Shown: piece after piece, positions 43,046-52,319 of the stretch
How the letters are laid out: every line of letters begins with the position of its first letter
Numbering within the stretch: position 1 is the first letter of the stretch
From: Lysinibacillus sp. G4S2
GTDB lineage: Bacteria; Bacillota; Bacilli; Bacillales_A; Planococcaceae
Direction of reading: 5' to 3'
Assembly (NCBI RefSeq): GCF_030348505.1
Contig: NZ_JAUCFJ010000002.1
Span: 996,001 to 1,060,000, forward strand
Length of the DNA: 64,000 nucleotides
Notes under the pieces: model-generated
Told to the model about the DNA's origin: nothing
What the model saw: the letters and a program-made list of their open reading frames with translations, nothing else
Databases searched by the model: none
Made by a program: the position numbers and the translations under genes

Positions 43046-45439
43046 TTGAAAAAAACGAATATAACGGCACTCATACTATTATTCATGCTTGTTATTAGCT
43101 TTATTCTGCCTATAGATCAGGCAAAAGCGTCTGCTACTTTAGAGGTACAAGCTAAGGTAGGGATATCAGGTAAAGCTAAATACCAATCAGTTGTGCCACT
43201 TCAAGTAACAGTAAAAAATAATGGTGCAGATTTTTCGGGAGATATGGCCATCAATGCTTCCCGTTCCTTTGAGGTTGCATCAGCCCTAGTGCTTCCAATA
43301 GATATAGCTGCAGGAGAAGAAAAAACATTCAATCTTTATATAGATGGGTTAGCTGACTATAATTATTCGAATGCAGATGTGTTTGCATTTTATGAAGGAA
43401 GTATTGAAAAGGGAAAAAAGGTTGCTTATAAAGGAACAAAGCAGCTACAAGCAAACTTTTTAGATCCTTCATCCGTTTTTATTTATACATTAACAGATAA
43501 AAGCGATCGTTTATCAGCATTTTTGCGTCTAGCTCAATCTGCTCCTCAAAGTAATGTTGAAGTTTTCAATTTAAATCAAATTAAGGACTATACATTGCCG
43601 GAGGATGCACAAGGATATGCAATGGCGAACGTTATCGCCATCGATGAAATGGCTGTTGCTGATTTATCGCAAAAGCAACAAGAGTCTTTACTAAAGTGGG
43701 TGCAGGATGGCGGAACATTATTGTTCGGAGCTGCTGATCAAGTAAATGCAACAGCAGGTATTTTCAAGGATTATTTACCACTTGCATTATCACAGCAAAC
43801 GACATCAGTTTCTGCAGATAGCCTATCAAAATTATCTGGGGGCGGAATTTTTACTCAACCAATTTCCGTTTATACAGCGACTGAAAATCAAGGAAGTATT
43901 CCTGTATTAACAGATAACAAGACGATTTTAGCGTCTAAGAAAAAAGTGGGCAGTGGGGAAATTATTCAAACAACCTTTTCTTTAGGGGATCAACCACTTG
44001 CTTCTATGGATGGCTACGCAGCATTGATATCGAAGGTGTTAAATATTCAAAATGTTCAGCAACAAGGGACTATGGTTAATGGTCAGTCAACAATGGACCA
44101 AATTTCATATGAACTTCGTAATGTAAATGAATTATTCCCTTCATTTGAAGTATCTGTTAGCTATATGTTAATTGTTATCATTTTATATATTGTCGTTATC
44201 GGACCTATTTTATATTTTATCTTAAAGAAAATGGATAAGCGTGAGCATGCGTGGTGGATTATACCTGCAATATCAGTTGTGTTATCTATTGCTTTATTCG
44301 TTTTTGGTGCTAAAGATCGAATTTTACAACCGCAAATTCAGCAATCAGCATTTTATAAAATAAATAACGATAGTAGCCTAAATGGTTATTATGTGGAGTC
44401 TATTTTAACAAATCGTAGCGGTGATTTTGTTGTTAACACAGATAAGGATTCAAGTGCACTTGCTTTCCGAAAGAACAATGATTTTACGGGGACAATGGGA
44501 GATTTACATGAATCATCCTATATTAAAGAAAATGCGAATGGTTCAACATTAACACTACGCGATTTGAACTATTGGTCTGTTCAATCGTTTGCAGGGAAGA
44601 CGACGCCACAAAATATTGGCAAGATGGATATTGATATTACGTTAAAAAATGAAAAGCTGACTGGGACAATTAAGAACAATTTCCCGTTTGCCCTAAAGGA
44701 TGTTACTTTAATCTCTGGCATTAAAGAAGTTCAACTTGGCGACATTGAAGCGAATGAAACACTTAAAGTCGACGAGGAGCTAACAGCAACAGTTCTTCAA
44801 AAGCCATCAACTTTTACTAGTTACAATTATAATTATCCATCGAAGAAGGAAGAAGTGGATCCTCAACGGATCGATCGTATGAAATCTTTGGCACTACCGC
44901 TCGTAGAAAATGAAATGAAACCTGTCGTTACTGCTTGGGCAGATCAAGCAATTGCTGGGGTTGAGCTAGAAACAAGTGCCAATATGTCACCAATTTCATA
45001 TTTTGTTCAGCCATTTGACGGCAAAGTAGAGCTATCAGGTCCATTTACGATGAAGCGTAACAATTTTACGTATTCAGTAAACCCGAAATCTCCTAATTCG
45101 TATTTCGAAAAAATAGATGAACAGTTAAACAATTGGTCCTTGTCTGACGGTTTATATGAAGTATCAATTGTGATGCCAGATAATTTTATGAATGCAGTTC
45201 AAGCATTAAACGAACTGACGATTTCAAATAAAGATGTTAACCGTATGGAGCTATCGATTTGGAATAACGAAACGAAAAAATATGAGCCATTGGTAGATAC
45301 GAAACAGGTGTTTACAGATAACATTACAAAATATTTCAATGAAAATAATGAGTTACTTATTGAAATTAAATTCGGACCAGATCAAACAGGTGAGCCAACA
45401 AAATTACCAGATGTAGAGCTGAAGGGAGTGGCGAAATAA
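43046..45439 (+). CDS. Large exported membrane protein, first gene of the MoxR/vWA operon
   Basis: A 797-residue protein with a signal peptide (hydrophobic 8-24, cleavage near KASA-TL at about residue 31). A beta-rich extracellular region of about 340 residues follows, then two membrane helices near 375-425 (SYMLIVIILYIVVIGPILYF and WWIIPAISVVLSIALFVFGA). A second external region runs to the C-terminus. The first part has a glutamine-amidotransferase-like sub-region (WVQDGGTLLFGAAD). No enzymatic motif is recognised. The TTG start at 43046 has AAAGGGG 8 bases upstream. Its stop overlaps the ABC ATPase start (TAATG), so it belongs to the same operon, and it may be the extracellular sensor or scaffold of that system (inference). 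Confidence 0.8.
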   Translation: MKKTNITALILLFMLVISFILPIDQAKASATLEVQAKVGISGKAKYQSVVPLQVTVKNNGADFSGDMAINASRSFEVASALVLPIDIAAGEEKTFNLYIDGLADYNYSNADVFAFYEGSIEKGKKVAYKGTKQLQANFLDPSSVFIYTLTDKSDRLSAFLRLAQSAPQSNVEVFNLNQIKDYTLPEDAQGYAMANVIAIDEMAVADLSQKQQESLLKWVQDGGTLLFGAADQVNATAGIFKDYLPLALSQQTTSVSADSLSKLSGGGIFTQPISVYTATENQGSIPVLTDNKTILASKKKVGSGEIIQTTFSLGDQPLASMDGYAALISKVLNIQNVQQQGTMVNGQSTMDQISYELRNVNELFPSFEVSVSYMLIVIILYIVVIGPILYFILKKMDKREHAWWIIPAISVVLSIALFVFGAKDRILQPQIQQSAFYKINNDSSLNGYYVESILTNRSGDFVVNTDKDSSALAFRKNNDFTGTMGDLHESSYIKENANGSTLTLRDLNYWSVQSFAGKTTPQNIGKMDIDITLKNEKLTGTIKNNFPFALKDVTLISGIKEVQLGDIEANETLKVDEELTATVLQKPSTFTSYNYNYPSKKEEVDPQRIDRMKSLALPLVENEMKPVVTAWADQAIAGVELETSANMSPISYFVQPFDGKVELSGPFTMKRNNFTYSVNPKSPNSYFEKIDEQLNNWSLSDGLYEVSIVMPDNFMNAVQALNELTISNKDVNRMELSIWNNETKKYEPLVDTKQVFTDNITKYFNENNELLIEIKFGPDQTGEPTKLPDVELKGVAK

Positions 45440-46374
45440 TGATTGAAATTCGTGATTTAACAAAAAGGTATGGCTCCTTTACAGCACTAGATCAATTAAA
45501 TCTATCATTGGAGGAAGGGGTAGTATTTGGCTTTGTAGGTGCCAATGGGGCTGGTAAATCGACTACATTTTCAATATTAGCAACCCTGTTGTCTCCAACC
45601 TCTGGTGATGCGCTTATTAATGGGAAAAGTGTTATTAAGGAACCGAAGGAAGTTCGAAAGCTAATTGGCTATATGCCCGATTTCTTTGGTGTATATGATC
45701 AGTTAAAAGTAGATGAATATTTAGATTTTTATGGTGCAAGTTATGGCATTGGTGCAGCTGAGCGTAAAGTATTGATTCCTCAGTTGCTAGAACTTGTGAA
45801 TTTAACGAATAAACGTTATGACTATGTAGATTTACTGTCGCGTGGGATGAAGCAGCGCCTATGTTTAGCACGTGCTCTTATCCATGATCCCAAGGTATTG
45901 ATTTTAGATGAGCCTGCATCAGGATTAGACCCACGTGCACGTGTAGAAATGCGTGATATTTTACGAAATTTAAAATCTATGGGTAAAACGATTTTAATCT
46001 CCTCTCATATTTTGCCTGAGCTTGCAGAAATGTGCGATGAAATCGGTGTAATTGATAATGGCAAACTGATCGCTCATGGCAATGTGGCTTCTATTCAAGC
46101 TCAGCTACAGGGGGAGAAGCGTATTGTGATAAAAGTAACGGATCAGTTAAATGAGGTGCGTGCATTTTTAGAGGAAGATCCACTGATATCTTCTATAGAT
46201 TTGATAGATAGTCGCTTAGAAATAGCCTTTAATTATCGCGGAACAGATGCTGATCAGGTGGCATTGTTGAAAAAAGCGATACTTGCAGATTTACCTATTT
46301 ATGCGTTAAGTGAAGAGGAAAAAGATTTAGAGGATGTCTTTATGGCTATTACGAAGGGAGCGGACAATCAATGA
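45439..46374 (+). CDS. ABC transporter ATP-binding protein
   Basis: A 311-residue ABC ATPase of the ABC-2 exporter type: Walker A GANGAGKST, Q-loop GYMPDFFGVYDQL, signature LSRGMKQRL, Walker B VLILDEPASGLD and H-loop ISSHILPEL. The C-terminal extension of about 90 residues resembles the drug/Na+ exporter ATPases (CcmA-like). Overlaps: TAATG with the gene before and ATGA with the permease after it. Confidence 0.93.
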   Translation: MIEIRDLTKRYGSFTALDQLNLSLEEGVVFGFVGANGAGKSTTFSILATLLSPTSGDALINGKSVIKEPKEVRKLIGYMPDFFGVYDQLKVDEYLDFYGASYGIGAAERKVLIPQLLELVNLTNKRYDYVDLLSRGMKQRLCLARALIHDPKVLILDEPASGLDPRARVEMRDILRNLKSMGKTILISSHILPELAEMCDEIGVIDNGKLIAHGNVASIQAQLQGEKRIVIKVTDQLNEVRAFLEEDPLISSIDLIDSRLEIAFNYRGTDADQVALLKKAILADLPIYALSEEEKDLEDVFMAITKGADNQ

Positions 46375-47222
46375 TGGAACGATTTTATAATCCGGTACTC
46401 GTAAAAGAATTGAAGTTACGCTTCCGTTCTTTTAAAAGCTTTTCAGGTTTAATGTTTTATTTAGCGGTTATTTGTATTTTTATCGCAGGGTTTTTACTAT
46501 TAACAACTGAATTCACAGGTAAAGGATTCTTTAGACCAGAAACAAGTTTTTTGATGTTTGCGGTATTAACAATTTTACAAATGGCTCTTGTTCTTTTTAT
46601 TACACCAAGCTTAACTGCTGGTGCAATAAGTAGCGAAAGGGAAAAGCAAACGTTAAATATTTTACTAACAACGACACAAAGCTCTACGCAAATCGTCATT
46701 GGAAAGTTACTATCTTCTGTAGCATTTTTAGTATTAATGCTCATCGCAGGGCTTCCATTATATAGTTTAGTATTTTTATTTGGTGGCGTATCGCCGTCTC
46801 AATTAATTTCGATATTTTTATTTTACTTATTAACAGTTGTAGCAATAGGTAGTATTGGTGTTATGTTTTCAACGATTACCAAACGAACAATTGTCGCAAT
46901 GATTTCTACGTACGGCTCGATTATCTTTTTAGGTGGCATTACGGCATTTTTCTTCTTTTTAACAATGGCCTTCCATCAAATGGGTAATGTTAATGCCGTT
47001 GGTACTACCACTTCTTATATGACGTATTTCTGGGCTTCTATTAATCCAGGTGCATTGATGCTAACGCTTATTTCACCAGACATGGGCGATGCTTTAGCGC
47101 AACTTTCGGGAGTGAAATTACCTGTATGGATTGCTTATTTAATAGCTTATTCATTGATTATTGTTCTTTGTTTAACAATTGCCATTAAAAAATTACGTGC
47201 CAATATGAAAAGTAACCGATGA
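46371..47222 (+). CDS. ABC-2 type transporter permease
   Basis: A 283-residue protein with six hydrophobic segments. The family feature is the cytoplasmic-side motif GAISSEREKQTLNILLTT after the second helix, used by ABC-2 permeases to contact the ATPase. It begins with ATG overlapping the ATPase stop. GAGGAGG for the next gene follows its own stop directly. Substrate unknown. Confidence 0.9.
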   Translation: MMERFYNPVLVKELKLRFRSFKSFSGLMFYLAVICIFIAGFLLLTTEFTGKGFFRPETSFLMFAVLTILQMALVLFITPSLTAGAISSEREKQTLNILLTTTQSSTQIVIGKLLSSVAFLVLMLIAGLPLYSLVFLFGGVSPSQLISIFLFYLLTVVAIGSIGVMFSTITKRTIVAMISTYGSIIFLGGITAFFFFLTMAFHQMGNVNAVGTTTSYMTYFWASINPGALMLTLISPDMGDALAQLSGVKLPVWIAYLIAYSLIIVLCLTIAIKKLRANMKSNR

Positions 47223-47234
47223 GGAGGAAAACTT

Positions 47235-48683
47235 ATGGAGCATCGTAAGCAATTACGAAAATATATTCAACGTGCAAAGACGAGTTTAACAGTAGAAAGA
47301 AGCATTCCTATTGCACAGTACGGCTTGTTTTTGGCATTGCTTTCGAGTGCTTCCCTCTTCCTCGTTTCAAGGCTATTTGTTTGGCCGTATTATCGCGAAA
47401 CAGCTTTTGCTGTCTTTCTCGTTGTCATACTAGCAACAGTGCTGTTTATGTGGTGGAAGCGTGTAAAAGAAAAGGAAGCATTGCATACACTGGATGATTA
47501 TTTTTCTCACAATGAACTGGTGACAGCCTTATCGTTCGAGGACGATAAGGATCCACTTGTTCAATCTTTGGTAAATAAAGCAATGCAAAGCGTCGAAAAT
47601 GCGTTTGCGAGTTTTAAAGCTCGAAAGAAAAATTTGTTTCGGCCAAAAGCTTTAGTTGGTCTATTCGTAACAGCTGTTGGACTGGCAATTCTTTATATGT
47701 TTCCAGCGGCTACGCAAATTGAAGCTATTGAGGTGGAAAAGGAAAAAGCTGTTATCGAAGACGTAAAGAAGGAAGTAGCTAAACTAGAGAAAAAAACAGA
47801 AACAAAAGAAGTGAAAGAGCAATTGAAGGAATTGCAAAATACGTTAAAAGAGGCAGAAACAGCTGAAGAGGCATTACGCGAAGTCGTGAAAAAGCAAAAG
47901 GAGCTTTCCTTGAAGGAACAGCAATTAAAAGATAAGCAAACTGCTAGTAAAGAGGGCGCTTCTGAAGAGCAAGGCTTATCAAAAGAAGAAGTGGAGCAAT
48001 TGAAGGAGCTTGCCCAAATGCAACAGGAGCTAACGCAAAATGCCAATGCTACTCAGACAGCTATGAGCAAGCTAGGGAAACCTGCCAGCAATACTCTACA
48101 AAATGCTATTGCGAGTGCTAATAGTGCAAATAACAATCAGCAAAACAATACTAATCAAAATCAAAATTCATCAGCGAATTCACAGCCGAGCAATCAGCAA
48201 GGTCAAACCGGGCAGCAAGGCCAAAATAATTCTCAAAATGGTTCCCAACAGGCTAGTGGTAATGGTCAGGCACAAGGATCGAATCAAAGCAAACAACAAG
48301 GACAGGGCAATGGTCAAGGTCAAGGACAAGGCCAGGGCAATGGACAGGGCCAGGGACAAGGAAATGGTAATGGTTCAGGTCAAGGCACTGGTTCAGGTGG
48401 TCAAGGTGCAGGAACAGGACAGGGTGGCCGCGATTTATTAACGACACCGAATAGAATCGGTGGCTCTAGTCAGACTTCAGTTGATGGCGGAGCATTAGGA
48501 GATGGCTCGAATATTTCGGAACAACAAGGAAATGGCCCCATTACTAAAGGTTCTATCCGCCCATATGAGGAAGTTATAGGCTCCTATAAAGATAGCTATT
48601 TAGAAAGCTCAGAACGATTACAATTACCGAAGGATTTACAAAATGTCGTGCAATCATATTTCACGTCAATTGAGTCGCAGTAG
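47235..48683 (+). CDS. Membrane-anchored coiled-coil protein with Gln/Gly/Asn-rich region
   Basis: A 482-residue protein. Three hydrophobic segments lie at about 25-45, 53-72 and 137-158. The cytoplasmic or external stretch 160-265 is strongly coiled-coil (KKEVAKLEKKTETKEVKEQL). Residues about 290-400 are low-complexity, rich in Gln, Asn, Gly and Ser (GQGQGQGNGQGQGQGNGNGS). A short conserved tail follows (PYEEVIGSYKDSYLESSERL). This layout matches DUF4175-like proteins found next to MoxR and vWA genes. GGAGGAAAA at the start ties it to the permease gene. The low-complexity DNA is imperfectly repetitive and probably length-variable. Confidence 0.8.
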   Translation: MEHRKQLRKYIQRAKTSLTVERSIPIAQYGLFLALLSSASLFLVSRLFVWPYYRETAFAVFLVVILATVLFMWWKRVKEKEALHTLDDYFSHNELVTALSFEDDKDPLVQSLVNKAMQSVENAFASFKARKKNLFRPKALVGLFVTAVGLAILYMFPAATQIEAIEVEKEKAVIEDVKKEVAKLEKKTETKEVKEQLKELQNTLKEAETAEEALREVVKKQKELSLKEQQLKDKQTASKEGASEEQGLSKEEVEQLKELAQMQQELTQNANATQTAMSKLGKPASNTLQNAIASANSANNNQQNNTNQNQNSSANSQPSNQQGQTGQQGQNNSQNGSQQASGNGQAQGSNQSKQQGQGNGQGQGQGQGNGQGQGQGNGNGSGQGTGSGGQGAGTGQGGRDLLTTPNRIGGSSQTSVDGGALGDGSNISEQQGNGPITKGSIRPYEEVIGSYKDSYLESSERLQLPKDLQNVVQSYFTSIESQ

Positions 48684-48694
48684 GAGGAAAAAGA

Positions 48695-49690
48695 ATGGCA
48701 TTTACAGAGCAACAGTATGTTGAGATGAGTACGAAATTACAACAAGTAAAGGAAGAAATTCATCACTTTATCGTTGGGCAAGAGGAAGCAATTGATTATA
48801 CATTATATGCAGTTCTTGCTGATGGGCACGCATTATTAGAGGGCTTGCCAGGTTTAGGGAAAACGATGTTAATCCGTACAATTTCTGAAGTACTAGATTT
48901 ATCATTTTCACGTATTCAATTTACACCGGATTTAATGCCGGCCGATATTACAGGGACAAGTATGATTGAGCGCACACCAGATGGCAAGCAGCAGTTTTCG
49001 TTCCAGCCAGGTCCAATTTTTAGTCAAATGGTATTAGCGGATGAGATTAACCGAGCTACGCCAAAAACACAAAGTGCGTTGTTGGAAGCGATGGGGGAAA
49101 AAACGGTAACGATTTTGGGAGATACAAAGAAGATGGCAAGACCATTCTTCGTGTTAGCAACGCAAAACCCAATTGAGATGGAAGGAACGTACCCTTTACC
49201 AGAAGCACAAATGGACCGTTTCCTATGTAAAATTCTTGTACCGTACCCTGAGAAAAGTGAGCTAATGGAAATTATGAAGCGTACAACAGGCGCGAAGGAA
49301 GTTAATTTACAGAAGGTTATGAATACGGACGGGCTTATTGAAGCACAGCAAATGGTGAAGGAAGTGCTTGTCGCTGATGAAATGCTAGAATTTGCGACGG
49401 ATCTTATTGTAGCTACTCATCCTGAAAGAGTGGATGCAATTGATGAGGTCAAGCGATATGCCATGTACGGTAGTGGGCCACGTGGTTTACAAAGTTTAAT
49501 CAAATTAGCGAAGGCAAGGGCGCTTATGAATGGACGTTTCCACGTTTCTGTGGCAGATATTAAATCTGTTGCTAAGCCAGTTTTACGCCATCGTATGTTG
49601 TTGAACTATGAAGGGGAGGCTTCAGGCAAAACAGCAGACGATGTGATTGACGTAATTTTAGAAAAGGTACAACAAGGTGTTAGCAGGTGA
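48695..49690 (+). CDS. MoxR-family AAA+ ATPase
   Basis: A 331-residue MoxR ATPase. Walker A is LLEGLPGLGKTMLI, Walker B LADEINRATPKTQ, sensor 1 ATQNPIEMEGTYPLPEAQMD with the arginine finger at DRF. The C-terminal lid domain contains YGSGPRGLQSLIKLAKA (sensor 2). MoxR proteins act as chaperones that insert metal or cofactor into, or remodel, partner vWA-domain proteins. Here the DUF58 and two vWA genes follow directly. The stop overlaps the next GTG by 4 bases. Confidence 0.95.
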   Translation: MAFTEQQYVEMSTKLQQVKEEIHHFIVGQEEAIDYTLYAVLADGHALLEGLPGLGKTMLIRTISEVLDLSFSRIQFTPDLMPADITGTSMIERTPDGKQQFSFQPGPIFSQMVLADEINRATPKTQSALLEAMGEKTVTILGDTKKMARPFFVLATQNPIEMEGTYPLPEAQMDRFLCKILVPYPEKSELMEIMKRTTGAKEVNLQKVMNTDGLIEAQQMVKEVLVADEMLEFATDLIVATHPERVDAIDEVKRYAMYGSGPRGLQSLIKLAKARALMNGRFHVSVADIKSVAKPVLRHRMLLNYEGEASGKTADDVIDVILEKVQQGVSR

Positions 49691-50562
49691 CGCAAAAATT
49701 ATTATTGCCCGAGGATTGGTTAGCGAAAATCAGTCGCTTCCAAGTGGCGACGGCCTCCAAATTACGTGGGCAGCATAAGGGCTCGCACCGTTCGCAACGC
49801 TTCGGGGCATCGCTCGATTTCTCAGATTTTCGTGAGTATCATTTAGGTGATGATGTACGTCAGGTCGATTGGAACGTCTTTGCGAGAACGGATAAATACT
49901 TCATTAAACGTTTTTTAGATGAACAAGAGATGCGCGTACACATTTTGCTAGATACAACTAAATCTATGGGCGATCATGAAAAATGGACTTTTGCCCGGCA
50001 AATTGTCGCCTCACTTGGCTTAATGGTGCTAGGCCGTGATGATCGCTTATCATTTTCTTTTGTACAGGATGAGGTGAAGCCACCGTTTCGTCGTAAAGGT
50101 GCCATGTATCGTCGTGCCTTTTTACAGGTGGTCACAGAAATCGAGGAAGCAACTTATACAAATAGCTTTGCACAGGGAGCTTTAAAAGCATTGCCTAAAG
50201 ATAGTACAGTGCTATTTATTGTTACTGATGGACTAGAACCAATCGAGGAGTGGGAGCAACTTTTAAAACGGCTACCACGTTTTGCAGGGGACGTACGTAT
50301 TTTGCAAATTGTGACGCAGGAAGAAATATCACCCGAATACAATGGTGATGTACGTTTACTCGATCGTGAAACTGGCAGAGATGTGAATGTTACGATGTCT
50401 TCAAGAGTTCTGGACACATACAAGGCAAGACGTTTATTACACGAAGAGGAATTTGAAGCAATTTGTCGGCGCTTCGGTGTTCGACAATTACAGCTTAAAG
50501 TAGAGGATGGCTTACAGCACGCCATCTTTCAACAATTATTAAAAGCACATTGGATTAGGTGA
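49687..50562 (+). CDS. DUF58 domain protein
   Basis: A 291-residue soluble protein. The DUF58 core is SLDFSDFREYHLGDDVRQVD and WNVFARTDKYFIKRFLDEQE, followed by a vWA-like fold starting VHILLDTTKSMGD. Its MIDAS is altered (DTTKS instead of DxSxS). DUF58 proteins form units with MoxR ATPases. The GTG start overlaps moxR. No membrane segments. Confidence 0.92.
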   Translation: MTQKLLLPEDWLAKISRFQVATASKLRGQHKGSHRSQRFGASLDFSDFREYHLGDDVRQVDWNVFARTDKYFIKRFLDEQEMRVHILLDTTKSMGDHEKWTFARQIVASLGLMVLGRDDRLSFSFVQDEVKPPFRRKGAMYRRAFLQVVTEIEEATYTNSFAQGALKALPKDSTVLFIVTDGLEPIEEWEQLLKRLPRFAGDVRILQIVTQEEISPEYNGDVRLLDRETGRDVNVTMSSRVLDTYKARRLLHEEEFEAICRRFGVRQLQLKVEDGLQHAIFQQLLKAHWIR

Positions 50563-50573
50563 GGTGAGCCGTA

Positions 50574-52319
50574 TTGGGCTTTAGTCAAATACTTTTTAGC
50601 TGGACGGCCATCATCCCGGTCATTGTCCTTCTATATTATTTCTTTCGAAAAAAATATACCGATCAAACCGTATCCTCGACACTTTTTTGGTCGGAAATTA
50701 TGCAAGAAACACGTGTATCACCGTACTTAAAACATTTACAAAAAAATGCACTGCTTTATTTACAACTGCTAGCACTTATTTTACTTGTACTCGCACTAAT
50801 GAATCCTTATGTAAAAAAATCAACAATTGTTGGGGCTCAAACGATTTTTGTTGTGGACACATCTGCAACGATGTTAGCAGGGAAAGAGCAGTCAACATTT
50901 GATCAACATAAAAAGGAAATGCTGTCATTAGTAAATGAGCTTGATGGAAGACCTGTTACACTCATTACAACAGGCAATACACCAAAAGCTATACTACAGC
51001 AAGAAACGAATACAAAAGCAATTGAAAAGGCTATTCAAGAGTTGCAAGTAACCTATGAAACAGATCAGATGCATAAGGCACTTGATGCGGCACAAGCTTT
51101 TGTCGGTGACACGCCAACATCTATTTACGTCTTTACGGATACGCTCGATAAAAAGCGATTACCAATGGAAAAGGATACGGTGAAGTGGATCGTAAAAGGG
51201 TCTGCTAAGGATTTAACAAATATTGCAATTACACGTTTTGCTGCTACTACAGATGGTCAATCTACGATGGCGCTCGTGCAGCTACAAAATGATACTGACC
51301 AAGAGCAAAAAGTAACACTTTCACTAGAAAATGAGAAAGGTAATGAGATAGCTGCAGAGAGTGTCACATTACTGCCAAATGAAACTGTAAAGAAAACATT
51401 TAAAGACTTACCGTTAGAAAATACGATGACAGCTAGGTTAGATACTAATGATGATTATGTAGTCGATAATTCACAAACCGTATTGCTACAAACAGCTACT
51501 TCAAAAGTAGTTGTCGATCAAAGCATGCATCAACTTATTCAAAAAGGTTTTCAAACGATTAATAGTGCTGTGAAAATTGTTCCGTCCTTACAAGTAGCGG
51601 ACAATAAAGATGCAACAGTTGTGACAAATCAAACGGCGCTACTCGAAAAGATGGACAAGCCGATTGTATTATTTGGACGTGATGATGCTAAAAAGGTTGA
51701 AGCAACTGGGGAAGTCAGTACAACGAGCGACGCATTGTTTGCATTCAGTGAGCTAAAAGATATTTATATTAGTGCTGTATATCCAGGATTCGATGGCTAT
51801 CAAACGCTTGCATCAGTTGGCGATCAGCCATTTATACAGCGCTCACCAGAAGGAGATATTGTTATATTAGCGGATATTGCTGATACAGATTGGCCGCTAC
51901 ATCCTTCATTCCCATTATTTTTATGGAGTGCTGAACAGCAGCTTTCAGAATCAATTGGTTCACTCGGTATTTTTACACCAAATGAACAACGAGCAGTTGC
52001 TTTAGCGCAAGGTGATTGGAGTGTGTATTCACAGGATGATGAGTTTTTATCATCCATTATGAATGGTTTATTAACAGCACCGATGAAGCCAGGGATTTAT
52101 ACAGCACGCTCAAATAATGAAGAAAAGCGCTTCATCGTACAGCTTCATGCTCAAGAATGTGTCATTGAAAAAGGGACAAGTTATACGCTTGGAGAGCTTC
52201 CAGACGATGGGAAGGAAGAGATATCAAAAACTTCGTTCGTACCTTGGCTCATCCTCATTATTTTAGTATTACTTGTTTTAGAGTGGGAGGTGCAACGACG
52301 TCGTGGATTTACGAATTGA
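50574..52319 (+). CDS. BatA-like membrane protein with von Willebrand A domain
   Basis: A 581-residue protein. Two N-terminal membrane helices (residues 7-22 and 60-78) with the BatA signature between them (TLFWSEIMQETRVSPYLKHL). A vWA domain follows (TIFVVDTSATMLAGKEQS, MIDAS DxSxT), then an extracellular region with beta-sandwich character. A last helix at about 555-573 ends in a basic tail. The TTG start at 50574 follows AGGTGAG. It overlaps the next gene by 17 bases. It is probably a partner acted on by the MoxR/DUF58 pair. Confidence 0.85.
   Translation: MGFSQILFSWTAIIPVIVLLYYFFRKKYTDQTVSSTLFWSEIMQETRVSPYLKHLQKNALLYLQLLALILLVLALMNPYVKKSTIVGAQTIFVVDTSATMLAGKEQSTFDQHKKEMLSLVNELDGRPVTLITTGNTPKAILQQETNTKAIEKAIQELQVTYETDQMHKALDAAQAFVGDTPTSIYVFTDTLDKKRLPMEKDTVKWIVKGSAKDLTNIAITRFAATTDGQSTMALVQLQNDTDQEQKVTLSLENEKGNEIAAESVTLLPNETVKKTFKDLPLENTMTARLDTNDDYVVDNSQTVLLQTATSKVVVDQSMHQLIQKGFQTINSAVKIVPSLQVADNKDATVVTNQTALLEKMDKPIVLFGRDDAKKVEATGEVSTTSDALFAFSELKDIYISAVYPGFDGYQTLASVGDQPFIQRSPEGDIVILADIADTDWPLHPSFPLFLWSAEQQLSESIGSLGIFTPNEQRAVALAQGDWSVYSQDDEFLSSIMNGLLTAPMKPGIYTARSNNEEKRFIVQLHAQECVIEKGTSYTLGELPDDGKEEISKTSFVPWLILIILVLLVLEWEVQRRRGFTN

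Noticed and set aside
47693..48447. ORFs of 64-117 codons on both strands inside the coiled-coil gene
   Set aside because: Shadows of the low-complexity Gln/Gly-rich and Lys/Glu-rich coding sequence.
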